A stretch of 52,063 nucleotides of DNA from Candidatus Gastranaerophilales bacterium (GCA_944325825.1 CALVBP010000013.1:1-52063); one strand, 5' to 3'; positions 33,253 to 41,922 are shown, counted from the first letter of the stretch. Made by a program: numbers and translations. The notes: generated by a model not told the origin, from the sequence alone.

Positions 33253-34038
33253 TTAGTTAATTCTCTGGAACATATATCCGATTCCACGTGCCGTTAAAAT
33301 CAATTCCGGGTTCGTCGGATCTGTTTCTAATTTAGAACGTAACCTTGAAATGTGTACATCAACAACCCTTGTATCAATTCTATGATCAGCCGGGTATGAC
33401 CATACATGTTGGAGTATCTCGTTTCTTGAATATGCCTGACCTGAATTATTTACTAATAATTCAAGCAAACTAAATTCCATTCCCGTAAGTCTGATTCTCT
33501 CATTCTTTCTGAATACTTGACGTCTTGCAGTATCAATCTTAATGCATCCTGTTGTAATAATGTTTTTAGAACCTTTACCGCCTGCTGCCGGAGCACCGTT
33601 TGAAGAAGAAGTTGGAATTATTACATCCTTGCTTATAGTTCTTCTTAATACCGCTTTAACTCTGGCTTCAAGTTCTTTCGGGCTAAAAGGTTTAATTACA
33701 TAATCATCTGCCCCTAACTCTAACCCGGTAATTCTTTCTGATACATCACCCAATGCAGTTAAAATTATAATCGGTACATCTGAAGTTCTTCTGATTTCTC
33801 TTGTAACTCCGTAACCGTCCATTTTTGGCATCATAACATCCAGAACAACTAAATCGGGATTTGTTTTATTGAAAACTTCGACAGCTTCTTCGCCATCTTC
33901 AGCTACAACTACATCGTATCCAACCATTTTAAGACGAGTTTCTAAGATTCTTCTGATGCTTGCTTCATCATCTGCAACCAAAATCTTCTGGCGGGTTTCA
34001 CCTTCGCCCATCTCCTGTAATTCTTCATTTTCAGCCAT
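33253..34038 (-). CDS. rpaB: OmpR-family response regulator RpaB (Ycf27 type)
   Basis: Of the 261 residues, the receiver domain (about 17-130) is nearly the cyanobacterial RpaB sequence: KILVADDEASIRRILETRL, phospho-acceptor Asp67 in LVVLDVMMPKMDGYGV, then DVPIIILTALGDVSERITGL and GADDYVIKPFSPKELEAR. A linker rich in Ser, Gly and Ala follows, then an OmpR winged helix (about 165-261) with TGMEFSLLELL, RVVDVHISRLRSKLE and a terminal RGIGYMF. In cyanobacteria RpaB controls high-light and stress genes with the NblS/Hik33 kinase. Its cognate kinase is not adjacent here. The GGTGG site upstream and the conserved N-terminal region support the start. Confidence 0.93.
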   Translation of the reverse strand: MAENEELQEMGEGETRQKILVADDEASIRRILETRLKMVGYDVVVAEDGEEAVEVFNKTNPDLVVLDVMMPKMDGYGVTREIRRTSDVPIIILTALGDVSERITGLELGADDYVIKPFSPKELEARVKAVLRRTISKDVIIPTSSSNGAPAAGGKGSKNIITTGCIKIDTARRQVFRKNERIRLTGMEFSLLELLVNNSGQAYSRNEILQHVWSYPADHRIDTRVVDVHISRLRSKLETDPTNPELILTARGIGYMFQRIN

Positions 34039-34104
34039 GCTACCACCTTTAATTAGTTTAATAATATTTTACAAAATTTTTTATTTCTTAATAATAATAC
34101 ATAT

Positions 34105-34133
34105 ATCTTAATAGAATTTGTTTATTTTTGCAA
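34105..34133 (-). promoter_or_regulatory. rpaB promoter
   Basis: On the minus strand the -35 is TTGCAA (34133-34128), followed by a 17-base spacer and TAAGAT (34110-34105). It would give a leader of about 60 bases before the rpaB ATG. Confidence 0.5.
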
Positions 34134-34198
34134 GTAGGAAATTATTATTTTAAAAGGTCTTCTAAACCATTATATAGATACAATATAATGGTATTAGA

Positions 34199-35023
34199 TT
34201 ACTTAAGCTTGCCTGATATCACTCTGTCTATTCCGGCTAAATCTTTTATTACATTAATTTCACAGAAGTCTCTCCCCATCATTCCGGCTACCGCATCAGC
34301 TTCTCCAAAACCCAGCTCAAACAGCAGATAGCCGTCCGGATTTAAATACTCCGGAGCTTTTTCAATTATTTCACGATAAAACTTAAGCCCATTTTCTCCG
34401 GTAAAAAAAGCCTCCTTTGGTTCATGTAATATTTCCGGCTCAACGTTTGTACCATACGGTATGTATGGGGGATTTGATATAATCAGGTCAAACTTCTCTT
34501 CAGCACGAACCTTTTCAAACAAATCCGATTTCCTAAAAACAGCTCTATTATTAATTCCTAACTTTGTAACGTTATCAAGCGCTACCCTTAATGCATCTGA
34601 AGAAATATCCACCCCAAGCACAACTGCAGATGTTTGTTTGGCAACTGTACATGCTATACACCCCGAACCCGTCCCTATATCTAAAACTTCTTTAAAATTA
34701 TTTTCCCGAATAATTTTTATAGCCTCTCTTACAAGGAACTCTGTCTCATCACGAGGAATTAAAACCGCTGGAGAAACTTTAAAGAATTCACCCATAAAAT
34801 AACTCTCACCTATAATATATTGTATAGGCATTCTCGTCTCAGCTCTATACTTGGCTTTTTCTTCAACTATTTTCCATTCACTTTCCGGCAGGGCTCTTCC
34901 TCGAATCCTGTCCAATTCGGTATAATGAGCAAAATGCTCTAACAACATCTTTACTTCTTTTTTTGCTTCATTCTCTTCAATACCTGAATTAGTCAAGATT
35001 TTTATAATCGTCTGAATGTTCAT
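34199..35023 (-). CDS. prmC: Release factor glutamine methyltransferase
   Basis: It methylates the Gln of the GGQ motif in peptide release factors using SAM. The 274 residues have an N-terminal helical domain, QYIIGESYFMG and LIPRDETE, then the SAM-binding VLDIGTGSGCIA and the catalytic NPPY in LIISNPPYIPYG, with ELGFGEADAV near the end. All family motifs are intact. Its start overlaps the end of the upstream hypothetical gene by 35 bases, so translation is probably coupled. Confidence 0.96.
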   Translation of the reverse strand: MNIQTIIKILTNSGIEENEAKKEVKMLLEHFAHYTELDRIRGRALPESEWKIVEEKAKYRAETRMPIQYIIGESYFMGEFFKVSPAVLIPRDETEFLVREAIKIIRENNFKEVLDIGTGSGCIACTVAKQTSAVVLGVDISSDALRVALDNVTKLGINNRAVFRKSDLFEKVRAEEKFDLIISNPPYIPYGTNVEPEILHEPKEAFFTGENGLKFYREIIEKAPEYLNPDGYLLFELGFGEADAVAGMMGRDFCEINVIKDLAGIDRVISGKLK

Positions 35024-35495
35024 TTAGTATTCTCTCTATTTCATTTCTCAAATCAAGTTTGGATAACACTTCCACATCCTTTTTCTCTATAGAATATTTT
35101 TTACACAGCCTGTCATAGTAATATAACTGTTTTTTAGTAGGTTTTTCCTTAGACATTTTTACTTCTTGTAAAAATTTTCTTTTTTTCTTTTCAAATTCCT
35201 TATTTGCTTCTATAATCGGACGTTGTTTCTCTTTATATTCATAGTATTGCTTACATTCTTTAATATAATCCGCTGTATCTTTTAAAAAAGTTCTATCTTC
35301 TATATACTCAGCTAAAAACGGAAATCTTGAAGTCTTTAATTCCAGATAATATTTTTCATCATCTAAAAACTTATTCAAAATTTCCGTACAGCTTAAACTT
35401 AAATTCTGTTTCACAAGAGCTCTCAGGTAATTACAAATACCGCTTTTTTGAGTTTTATCAAATTCCTGATATATCCTGTTTTTTATTTGATACAT
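34989..35495 (-). CDS. Hypothetical charged helical protein upstream of prmC
   Basis: The 168 residues are rich in Lys, Glu and Tyr, with no signal peptide or membrane segment. The C-terminal part (PTKKQLYYYDRLCKKYSIEKKDVEVLSKLDLRNEIERIL) resembles small helical modules found in phage-like and regulatory proteins, but I cannot name a family. Its ATG follows directly on the stop of the small gene upstream (TAAATG), and its 3' end overlaps prmC by 35 bases. The three form one transcript driven from the module at 35705-35775. Confidence 0.7.
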   Translation of the reverse strand: MYQIKNRIYQEFDKTQKSGICNYLRALVKQNLSLSCTEILNKFLDDEKYYLELKTSRFPFLAEYIEDRTFLKDTADYIKECKQYYEYKEKQRPIIEANKEFEKKKRKFLQEVKMSKEKPTKKQLYYYDRLCKKYSIEKKDVEVLSKLDLRNEIERILNEHSDDYKNLD

Positions 35496-35675
35496 TTACC
35501 GCAACAAGTCCTCAACCGTAAATCGTTTTCGTTCTCCATTGGCAAATTTAACAAGTTTCTCATAAAAAGGATTTGTATGATAACTCCTCATTCGTTCTTT
35601 CTCTCGGGATTTTTCCAGTTCTTCCAGTTCTGTATTAGTAATAACAGTAAATCTCGATTTTTGTTCGTTTGTCAT
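35496..35675 (-). CDS. Small hypothetical protein (59 aa)
   Basis: The product begins MTNEQKSRFTVITNTELEEL and continues as a charged helix, ending in GERKRFTVEDLLR. GAGAGG lies 10 bases before the ATG, and the stop abuts the next start (TAAATG). It contains the repeated fragment RFTV twice (residues 8-11 and 51-54). The codon pattern, ribosome site and coupling support a real gene. I do not recognise the family. Confidence 0.65.
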   Translation of the reverse strand: MTNEQKSRFTVITNTELEELEKSREKERMRSYHTNPFYEKLVKFANGERKRFTVEDLLR

Positions 35676-35704
35676 AAATTAAAGCCTCTCTTAATTAAAT
35701 ATCT

Positions 35705-35775
35705 CTTATGTATATATAAAGTATTTAATCAATGAAAAATTGCTTTTTTTGCCTCATTTTATTAAGAATTGTAAC
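35705..35775 (-). promoter_or_regulatory. Two-box promoter module A
   Basis: Box 2 (35705-35724; read on the minus strand ATACTTTATATATACATAAG) is followed 35 bases further upstream by box 1 (35760-35775; read on the minus strand GTTACAATTCTTAATA). The whole stretch 35686-35775 aligns without gaps to 36950-37039, about 70 of 90 bases identical by hand count. The same boxes with the same 35-base spacing recur at 50481-50551. Confidence 0.65.
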
Positions 35776-35861
35776 AAAACAAACAAAAAAACTCAAGTTT
35801 CTTAATATTAAGAAACATTCAAATAAAGACTATATCTAAGAATTAGCCGGATAAGAGCTTA

Positions 35862-36557
35862 TTACAGCCTTATACTTCTGAAAATAGTATAGTATTTATG
35901 CGAACCATAATAAATAATTATTGAAACAAAGAAATTTTCTAAATCATTAATTTCCATATATGACTGAACCGGAGTTTTTCTTTTTGTACTTTTAAAGTTT
36001 CCTAAAAAATCAAGGAAACCCATATGAACTTTCTGCCCCCAGGTAAGCTTCGGTTTTGGGATATGCTCATCATAGAAAAATTCCGGAGTTATATCTCTTT
36101 CATAAACAGGAATAATATAATTTACTCGTCCGTTTTGCTTAAATAAAATATACCATTTCCCTTCATGTTCACGTGGAGTAAGTAAATAATAACCGGGTTC
36201 AATCGCTATATTTTTAAAATATAGATACGAATTAAGCCTTAATAAAGGATACGGCGACCAGGAAGCATCTTTAATATCATAATACTGCTCCGGATCTATA
36301 TCATGTTGATATGAAAAATCCGCCGGTTGTAAATTATTATATATTTCTGCATAGTTCTTAACAGGTTTTACGTCTACAGGCTCCGGTGTTTGTGCAGGAT
36401 ACTCAAACTCAGGAGATTCCCGTGCTTCGTCTTCTGTTTTTTGCATCTGTTCAAATTCCTCAGGACTAGTTATCGGCTCGTCTGAAAGCGGTTGATATTC
36501 CGCATAGACAGGAATAACAAATAATAATGCAAAAAATAACAAGCTCTTTTTTAACAT
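35862..36557 (-). CDS. Secreted protein of unknown function
   Basis: The 231 residues have a clear signal peptide (1-19, VYAE cleavage region). A Pro/Glu-rich acidic linker follows (about 25-75), then a compact aromatic-rich domain with PLLRLNSYLYFKN, YYLLTPREHEGKWYILFKQNGRVNYIIPVYE and a C-terminal part. The last 50 residues include KVHMGFLDFLGNF. I recognise no family. No ribosome binding site precedes ATG 36557, and the promoter lies so close that the mRNA is probably leaderless. Confidence 0.75.
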   Translation of the reverse strand: MLKKSLLFFALLFVIPVYAEYQPLSDEPITSPEEFEQMQKTEDEARESPEFEYPAQTPEPVDVKPVKNYAEIYNNLQPADFSYQHDIDPEQYYDIKDASWSPYPLLRLNSYLYFKNIAIEPGYYLLTPREHEGKWYILFKQNGRVNYIIPVYERDITPEFFYDEHIPKPKLTWGQKVHMGFLDFLGNFKSTKRKTPVQSYMEINDLENFFVSIIIYYGSHKYYTIFRSIRL

Positions 36558-36563
36558 ACAACT

Positions 36564-36591
36564 ATTTTAATGGATTAATTAAAAAAAGCAA
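36564..36591 (-). promoter_or_regulatory. Promoter of the secreted-protein gene, start codon at about +1
   Basis: On the minus strand the -35 is TTGCTT (36591-36586), followed by a 16-base spacer and TAAAAT (36569-36564). Exactly six bases separate it from the ATG (36557), so the start codon falls at or next to the transcription start. Confidence 0.55.
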
Positions 36592-36669
36592 ATACGGATA
36601 AGGACAACGTGAGGCGTGAGGCGTGATTTGTGAACCGATATATAGCAGATAGTTCAATATTTCACTCCC

Positions 36670-36691
36670 TTATTTACCCCTTATTTACCCC
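36670..36691. repeat. Two tandem 11-mers
   Basis: TTATTTACCCC is repeated twice head to tail (36670-36680, 36681-36691), followed by a partial third unit that includes the stop region of the neighbouring gene. A small GAGGCGTGAGGCGTGA repeat lies just upstream (about 36610-36625). Confidence 0.7.
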
Positions 36692-36695
36692 ACCC

Positions 36696-36941
36696 TTATT
36701 TTAATAAAGTAGAAACAAATCTGATAGAGTCATCTGCTAATTCTCTTACGAAATCTTTAGCAATCTTTGAAAGAGGTCTGTTATCGATTTTATCGAAAAT
36801 AGCATATATTGGATCGCCGCCATTGTTGAATCTCATCTGTCTGTCCTGCTTATTAAGATAGTACATATGAAAATTCTCAGGAATTTCTAATGCGCCTGCC
36901 GGTTTTTTATTTCTTTCTATTGCGTCATAAGTTGCTGTCAT
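36696..36941 (-). CDS. Small hypothetical protein (81 aa)
   Basis: An 81-residue cytoplasmic-type protein with MTATYDAIERNKKPAG at the start, a short aromatic middle, and a C-terminal helix (IAKDFVRELADDSIRFVSTLL). GAGAG lies 8 bases upstream of the ATG. It has no recognisable family. It shares its entire promoter region with the 59-aa gene at 35496-35675, although the proteins are unrelated in sequence. Confidence 0.65.
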   Translation of the reverse strand: MTATYDAIERNKKPAGALEIPENFHMYYLNKQDRQMRFNNGGDPIYAIFDKIDNRPLSKIAKDFVRELADDSIRFVSTLLK

Positions 36942-36968
36942 TTTTTGCTCTCTCTTAATTAAATAACT

Positions 36969-37039
36969 CTTACATATATATAAAGTATATATCTTTCAAA
37001 AAATTGCCTTTTCTTGCGGCTAATATTAAGAAATGTAAC
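36969..37039 (-). promoter_or_regulatory. Two-box promoter module B
   Basis: Box 2 (36969-36988; minus strand ATACTTTATATATATGTAAG) is followed 35 bases upstream by box 1 (37024-37039; minus strand GTTACATTTCTTAATA). It is the counterpart of module A and drives the 81-aa gene. The ispF promoter begins only 27 bases beyond it in the divergent direction. Confidence 0.65.
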
Positions 37040-37065
37040 GAGTGTTTAATTTTAAACACTTACTA

Positions 37066-37094
37066 GTGACTTTTATGATAAGGTGCGTTATAAT
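37066..37094 (+). promoter_or_regulatory. ispF promoter
   Basis: The -35 is GTGACT (37066-37071), followed by a 17-base spacer and a perfect TATAAT (37089-37094). ATG 37123 lies 28 bases downstream, with GAGAGGG between. Confidence 0.55.
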
Positions 37095-37122
37095 GATATT
37101 ATAAGATTTGAGAGGGTTTTAC

Positions 37123-37617
37123 ATGGCCGAACAGAAATACAGAATTGGTATCGGATACGATATCCACCCCACGGTTGCCGGTAGAGATCTTGTTATTGGC
37201 GGGGTAAAAATTGACTACGAAAAAGGACTTTTGGGACATTCTGATGCAGATGTTCTGGTACACGCTATTATTGATGCCCTGCTGGGTGCTGTATCTCTTG
37301 ACGACATCGGTACATTATTTCCGGATACGGATGACCGGTTCAAAGATGCAGACAGCGTTCTTTTATTAGAAAGAGTCTATGACAAAGTCAGGGCAGAAGG
37401 ATATTGGATTAATAATATTGATGCCAATATTATTGCAGAAGCTCCTAAAATGATGCCTTATATTCCTAAAATGAAAGAAATTTTAGCTTCAGTTCTCGGA
37501 TTATCTTATACTGATATTTCAATTAAAGCAAAAACAAAAGAAAAATTAGATTCTGTTGGTAACGGACTTGCCATAGAAGCTCAGGCTGCCGTTATGCTTG
37601 AAAAAATCAGTGATTAA
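37123..37617 (+). CDS. ispF: 2-C-methyl-D-erythritol 2,4-cyclodiphosphate synthase
   Basis: Fifth enzyme of the MEP (non-mevalonate) isoprenoid pathway. The 164 residues have metal ligands in GYDIH (Asp13, His15) and DVLVHAIIDALLGA (His47). The signature GHSDADVL, then DIGTLFPDTD and the C-terminal IKAKTKEKLDSVGNGLAIEAQA are intact. TTG 37108 is in frame, but ATG 37123 has the better ribosome site spacing. The stop codon TAA overlaps the stop of the convergent histidine kinase gene (shared TTAA). Confidence 0.96.
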   Translation: MAEQKYRIGIGYDIHPTVAGRDLVIGGVKIDYEKGLLGHSDADVLVHAIIDALLGAVSLDDIGTLFPDTDDRFKDADSVLLLERVYDKVRAEGYWINNIDANIIAEAPKMMPYIPKMKEILASVLGLSYTDISIKAKTKEKLDSVGNGLAIEAQAAVMLEKISD

Positions 37618-38876
37618 CCCTGCGGGATTTCCACAATAAAAGTCGATCCGTTATTAACTTCACTTATTAAAGATATTTTTCCCCCGTGAAGTTCAACGAG
37701 TTCTTTTGTGATGGTTAAGCCAAGTCCGGTTGAGCTTTCTTTTTTCGTATATGCGCTGTCAAGCTGGACAAATTTGGCAAAAATTTTACCGTGATATTTT
37801 TCGTCAATACCTATTCCTGTATCATGAACAACCAATTTAAAATTGTCCGTTCCATAAGCTGCTGTTATATCTACTTGCCCTTCTTCGGGTGTAAATTTAA
37901 TAGCATTTGAAACCAGATTGTATAGTATTTGTTGAATTTTTTGATAATCGGCAAATACTTCGAAATCCTCGGTCATATTTTTAGTAATCGTAATTTGCTT
38001 TTTACTCGCAAGAGGCGCAACAATATTGCAAACTTCATCTACGGCTCTGGAAATCCAAAAAGAGCTTTTTACAATTTTCATTGCCCGGGCTTCTATCTTT
38101 GACATATCAAGGACTTCATTAATCATTCCCAAAAGATGAGTTGCTGAAATTTTTATATCATTCACATATTCAGCCTGCTTACGATTCAATTCTCCATAGA
38201 GATTTGCACCTAAAATATCGGAAAAACCGAGAATAGAATTTAATGGAGTCCTTAGCTCATGAGAAATATTCGCCAGAAACTCATTTTTTACTTTATCTGC
38301 CTCAAGGATTTTTTCATTCTGCTCTTTTATGGTTTTATATGCCTCGTGTTTTTCGTAAATACCATCCTTGAGGGCTTTTAATTGTATTTTAAAGACATCC
38401 GATAGTTCCAAATCTTTTAACACATAGGATAAAATACAGGCGGCAGCATTAAGTAAGTCCAAATCTGACTCTTTATAATAATTTATTTCTTTTTTAGCCA
38501 GTAAGATCACTCCGAAAACAGTAGATTTTATTGAGATTTTTGCAAGAATATAAGATTTTTTCTTAAGTTCTGAAAGACCTACAGCCCTTACAAACTCTGT
38601 ATCTGAGGTTAAAATCTCTGAGTCTGGTTTATAAATTGAAGTTTTAAGCTTGGAAGTTAACTTAAAAGTATCATTTATTTTATAGTTTGCGTGAATTTTA
38701 TAGGTATATTTTAGCTGCAAACTTTCTGGATTAAGGAAATAAATAAACCCTTCATCAAATTCTATAACCTGTTCGAGCTTTGAAAAAATAGTTTTCCCGC
38801 TCTTATCTGAATTAAGGTTAATCTCAAACAGAGACGGAATTAGTTTTAAAAATTTATCTGATGTTAGTTTTGGCAT
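37614..38876 (-). CDS. Sensor histidine kinase with N-terminal GAF-like domain
   Basis: Of the 420 residues, 1-160 form a GAF-like sensory region without membrane segments (cytosolic sensor). A coiled coil (about 165-200) follows, then the HisKA phospho-acceptor SHELRTPL with His206, then HATPase_c with the N box QQILYNLVSNAIKFTP, G1 HDTGIGI and G2 STGLGLTI. No partner regulator is adjacent. It could serve a regulator elsewhere, such as RpaB at 33253, but the usual RpaB kinase (NblS/Hik33) is membrane-bound. It lies 37 bases after the SNF2 gene, so cotranscription is likely. Confidence 0.9.
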   Translation of the reverse strand: MPKLTSDKFLKLIPSLFEINLNSDKSGKTIFSKLEQVIEFDEGFIYFLNPESLQLKYTYKIHANYKINDTFKLTSKLKTSIYKPDSEILTSDTEFVRAVGLSELKKKSYILAKISIKSTVFGVILLAKKEINYYKESDLDLLNAAACILSYVLKDLELSDVFKIQLKALKDGIYEKHEAYKTIKEQNEKILEADKVKNEFLANISHELRTPLNSILGFSDILGANLYGELNRKQAEYVNDIKISATHLLGMINEVLDMSKIEARAMKIVKSSFWISRAVDEVCNIVAPLASKKQITITKNMTEDFEVFADYQKIQQILYNLVSNAIKFTPEEGQVDITAAYGTDNFKLVVHDTGIGIDEKYHGKIFAKFVQLDSAYTKKESSTGLGLTITKELVELHGGKISLISEVNNGSTFIVEIPQG

Positions 38877-38913
38877 ATTTTATTGACAGTTCTCCTTTTG
38901 CCCGTCTCTTTAT

Positions 38914-41898
38914 TTATCCTGCTGATAAAGAGAAAATTTCGTAAATTTCTTCATCCGAAAGTTCTGTAATAATCTTTTCGCCTTCGTATACGGCAAGATC
39001 TGCCAGCTCTTTCTTAGACTTAAGCATCTCATCAATTTTTTCCTCAAATGTGCCTAGTGTTATAAGCCTGTGCACCATTACATTTCTATCCTGACCTATT
39101 CTATAGGTACGGTCAGTCGCCTGTTCTTCAACTGCAGGGTTCCACCAGAGGTCATAATGAATAACATTTGTAGCACTTGTTAAGTTTAACCCCGTACCGC
39201 CGGCTTTTAAAGAAAGTATCATTATTTTCCTATCATCATTATTTTGAAAATCCTCAATAAGAGTTTCCCTTTGAGGAACCGTGAGTGAACCGTGGAAAAA
39301 TGAAGGCTCGGTAAGGCATTCTTCTGCTATTATTTTTGTAAGCAAATCGCCCATTTCTTTATATTGTGTAAAAATAAGGGTTTTTTCGTTATTATCTATA
39401 ATACTCTGAACCAAATCCACGCATTTTTCTGCTTTACCCGATAATTCTTTTGAAGTTCCGCCGCTTTTTAGGAACTGGTATGGGTGGTTGCAAATTTGTT
39501 TTAAAGCTGTTATAAGTTTGAAAATATTACCCCTTCTGTTTACACCTGTAAATCCGCTGATTTTTTCCATCATTTCATTAAGAGTTTTTTCATATAATAT
39601 AGCCTGTGATTTTGCAAGATAACAATAGTCATTGATTACCATTTTATCCGGCAGGTCGGAAATAACGCTTTTATCTGTTTTTAGTCTGCGGAGAACAAAC
39701 GGTGAGACTGATAATTTTAACTTTGAGGCTCTGGATTTTTCTTTAAATCTCTCAATCGGTATTGCATAACTCTTTTGAAACTCTTTCATTGACCCGAGAT
39801 AACCTTTGTTAATAAAATCAAAAATACTCCATAATTCTGTCAATCTGTTCTCAACAGGAGTACCCGTCATAGCTATTTTTATATCCGATTTTAAAGCTTT
39901 TATTGCCATAGTCTGTGCTGTATCAGGATTTTTAATATTCTGTGCTTCGTCAACAACAACCATTCCCCAAGTGTTTTTCTTAAGCTCTTCAACATCTATT
40001 CTCATAATCGCATAGGTTGTAAGAATAACGTCATTGTTTAAATTAAGTTTTCTGTCCAAACCGTGATATGTTGCAGTTTTAAGAGATGGTGCAAACATCT
40101 GCAGCTCTTTCATCCAGTTTCCCATAAGGGTTGTCGGACAAATAACAAGAACCGGATTCTTAAGCTTATTTTCTTCTTTAAGTTTTAGTATAAGGCTTAT
40201 CACCTGTATTGTTTTACCAAGCCCCATATCATCCGCCATACAGCATCCAAAACCTTTAGAAACATTTGTCCAAAGCCATTTAAGCCCTGTTACCTGATAC
40301 GGACGGAGTTCTCCTGCCAAGCCCTCAGGTTCGGTAACTTCAACAGGTTTGGCAAAATCTTTAATAACGTTTGCATAAGCATCATCATAGTTAAAATCGT
40401 AATTTTGAAGCTGCCCGGACATTGAAGCATGAATAAGTTCAAGACGGGTCATTTTCTTGTGATTTGCACTCATTATCTGCTCGTAAAGTTTTTTTCCTTC
40501 AGCTTTATCAACAAGAATATATTTACCTTTATATTGGATAAGCCCGTCGCTCTCTTCCACAAGTTTGTTAAATTCTTCCAGAGAAATTTTTTCATCACCG
40601 AGGGCAACCTCGTAAGAGAATTCAAGAATATCGTCCAGAGAAATAGCACTGCTTGATACAGTGTTAAATATTGCCATTAAATCGTCTGAACGTGCAGCTT
40701 TTACTTTTGCATTTATAGAAGCTCTCGGAATAATAATATTTGTGAGTTCATCCGGAAGAATTACTTCAATCTGGGCTTTTTGCAGATAATATGCAGTCTG
40801 AGCTATCAGTTTATATACCTCATTAAGATTCATTGTAAGAGAGAGTTTCTCTTCATCCTCAAAGAGGGTTTCTAATTCAGGCATATAGCGAAGCGCATAG
40901 TTCAACTGCTTTTCTACAATTTTACCGATATCTTCCGTTGCTAAGTCCCAAATTTTATCATTATGATATAAATCATCAATCAGAATTGTTTCACCGGTTT
41001 TACGGTTTTTTATATGAACTTTAAATTCAAATTTGTCTTCACTAATCTTACTGACTTTAAAGAACGGAATTAAATCATACTTACCCAGATACAGTTCATC
41101 AAACCACTGCGCAATATTTTCAGCAACATCTTTACCTTTTAAAAGGCATCTCTGCTCTAAATCCTTAATCATATAATGTCCGGATTTAATATCTTTAAAT
41201 CTGTATGCTTTAATTCCTAAAAATTTGTAGATTAAATAATTAAGGTATTCCCTGATAAAATTTTCAACAAAGTTTTTGGGAGCTTCACCTTCAATAAACA
41301 AGTTTTCAGGGATATTTTTTTCAAGCTCGTTAATAATTCTTGCTGATTCTTGATTGGAAACAATCGGCTCATAAACAATTCTAAAAGAGCCTCCGCCCGG
41401 ACCTTCGTGCCTTTTCACAGTCGGAATAAAGTAAAGCTTCTCAATAAGTTTCATTGCAAAGTGAGTAAGCTTGTTAAAATAGGCAAAGGTTTGAGTAAGA
41501 GAAGAAAAATCTACAATTTCGCCAAACCCGCCAAAATAATCAAGAATCAAATCCAGAGGCATTATATAGCCTACCTGACCATTTACCTCTTTTGGACTAA
41601 ACCTGAACATTGAACCTTTAGACTTTAAATAGAATTGAAAATTATTTGTAGGTGTTACAAAGAATGAAAGCTTACCTTTCTGATTTATTAAAAAGAAATC
41701 CGTATTCCTTACAGGAGAATTAGGAGATAAGAATATACCCTCAAATTCATCCTCAATAAGTTGATAAATCAAACTTAGAGTATAACGAAAATCTTTGTTT
41801 TTAAAGCCATTCGGATTTTCACTCAAATTATAAAAAAATTCATCTACATTATTTTTCTTTAATGATAAATCAATATCTAAAGATTCAGCGTTTCCCAT
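38914..41898 (-). CDS. SNF2-family DNA-dependent ATPase/helicase
   Basis: The 994 residues have an N-terminal ~530 residues of unassigned bacterial SNF2-associated type. The SF2 motor follows: ADDMGLGKTIQVISLIL (Walker A, about 555-571), VVDEAQNIKNPDTAQ (motif II, DEAQ), MTGTPVENRLTELWSIFDF (III), then LKAGGTGLNLTSA (V) and EEQATDRTYRIGQ (VI). Bacterial members are related to RapA/HepA and act on DNA or RNA polymerase complexes. The gene precedes the histidine kinase. The start is ATG 41898 with AGGGAGTG upstream. Confidence 0.92.
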   Translation of the reverse strand: MGNAESLDIDLSLKKNNVDEFFYNLSENPNGFKNKDFRYTLSLIYQLIEDEFEGIFLSPNSPVRNTDFFLINQKGKLSFFVTPTNNFQFYLKSKGSMFRFSPKEVNGQVGYIMPLDLILDYFGGFGEIVDFSSLTQTFAYFNKLTHFAMKLIEKLYFIPTVKRHEGPGGGSFRIVYEPIVSNQESARIINELEKNIPENLFIEGEAPKNFVENFIREYLNYLIYKFLGIKAYRFKDIKSGHYMIKDLEQRCLLKGKDVAENIAQWFDELYLGKYDLIPFFKVSKISEDKFEFKVHIKNRKTGETILIDDLYHNDKIWDLATEDIGKIVEKQLNYALRYMPELETLFEDEEKLSLTMNLNEVYKLIAQTAYYLQKAQIEVILPDELTNIIIPRASINAKVKAARSDDLMAIFNTVSSSAISLDDILEFSYEVALGDEKISLEEFNKLVEESDGLIQYKGKYILVDKAEGKKLYEQIMSANHKKMTRLELIHASMSGQLQNYDFNYDDAYANVIKDFAKPVEVTEPEGLAGELRPYQVTGLKWLWTNVSKGFGCCMADDMGLGKTIQVISLILKLKEENKLKNPVLVICPTTLMGNWMKELQMFAPSLKTATYHGLDRKLNLNNDVILTTYAIMRIDVEELKKNTWGMVVVDEAQNIKNPDTAQTMAIKALKSDIKIAMTGTPVENRLTELWSIFDFINKGYLGSMKEFQKSYAIPIERFKEKSRASKLKLSVSPFVLRRLKTDKSVISDLPDKMVINDYCYLAKSQAILYEKTLNEMMEKISGFTGVNRRGNIFKLITALKQICNHPYQFLKSGGTSKELSGKAEKCVDLVQSIIDNNEKTLIFTQYKEMGDLLTKIIAEECLTEPSFFHGSLTVPQRETLIEDFQNNDDRKIMILSLKAGGTGLNLTSATNVIHYDLWWNPAVEEQATDRTYRIGQDRNVMVHRLITLGTFEEKIDEMLKSKKELADLAVYEGEKIITELSDEEIYEIFSLSAG

Positions 41899-41922
41899 AT
41901 CACTCCCTGTTCTTTTATAAGG

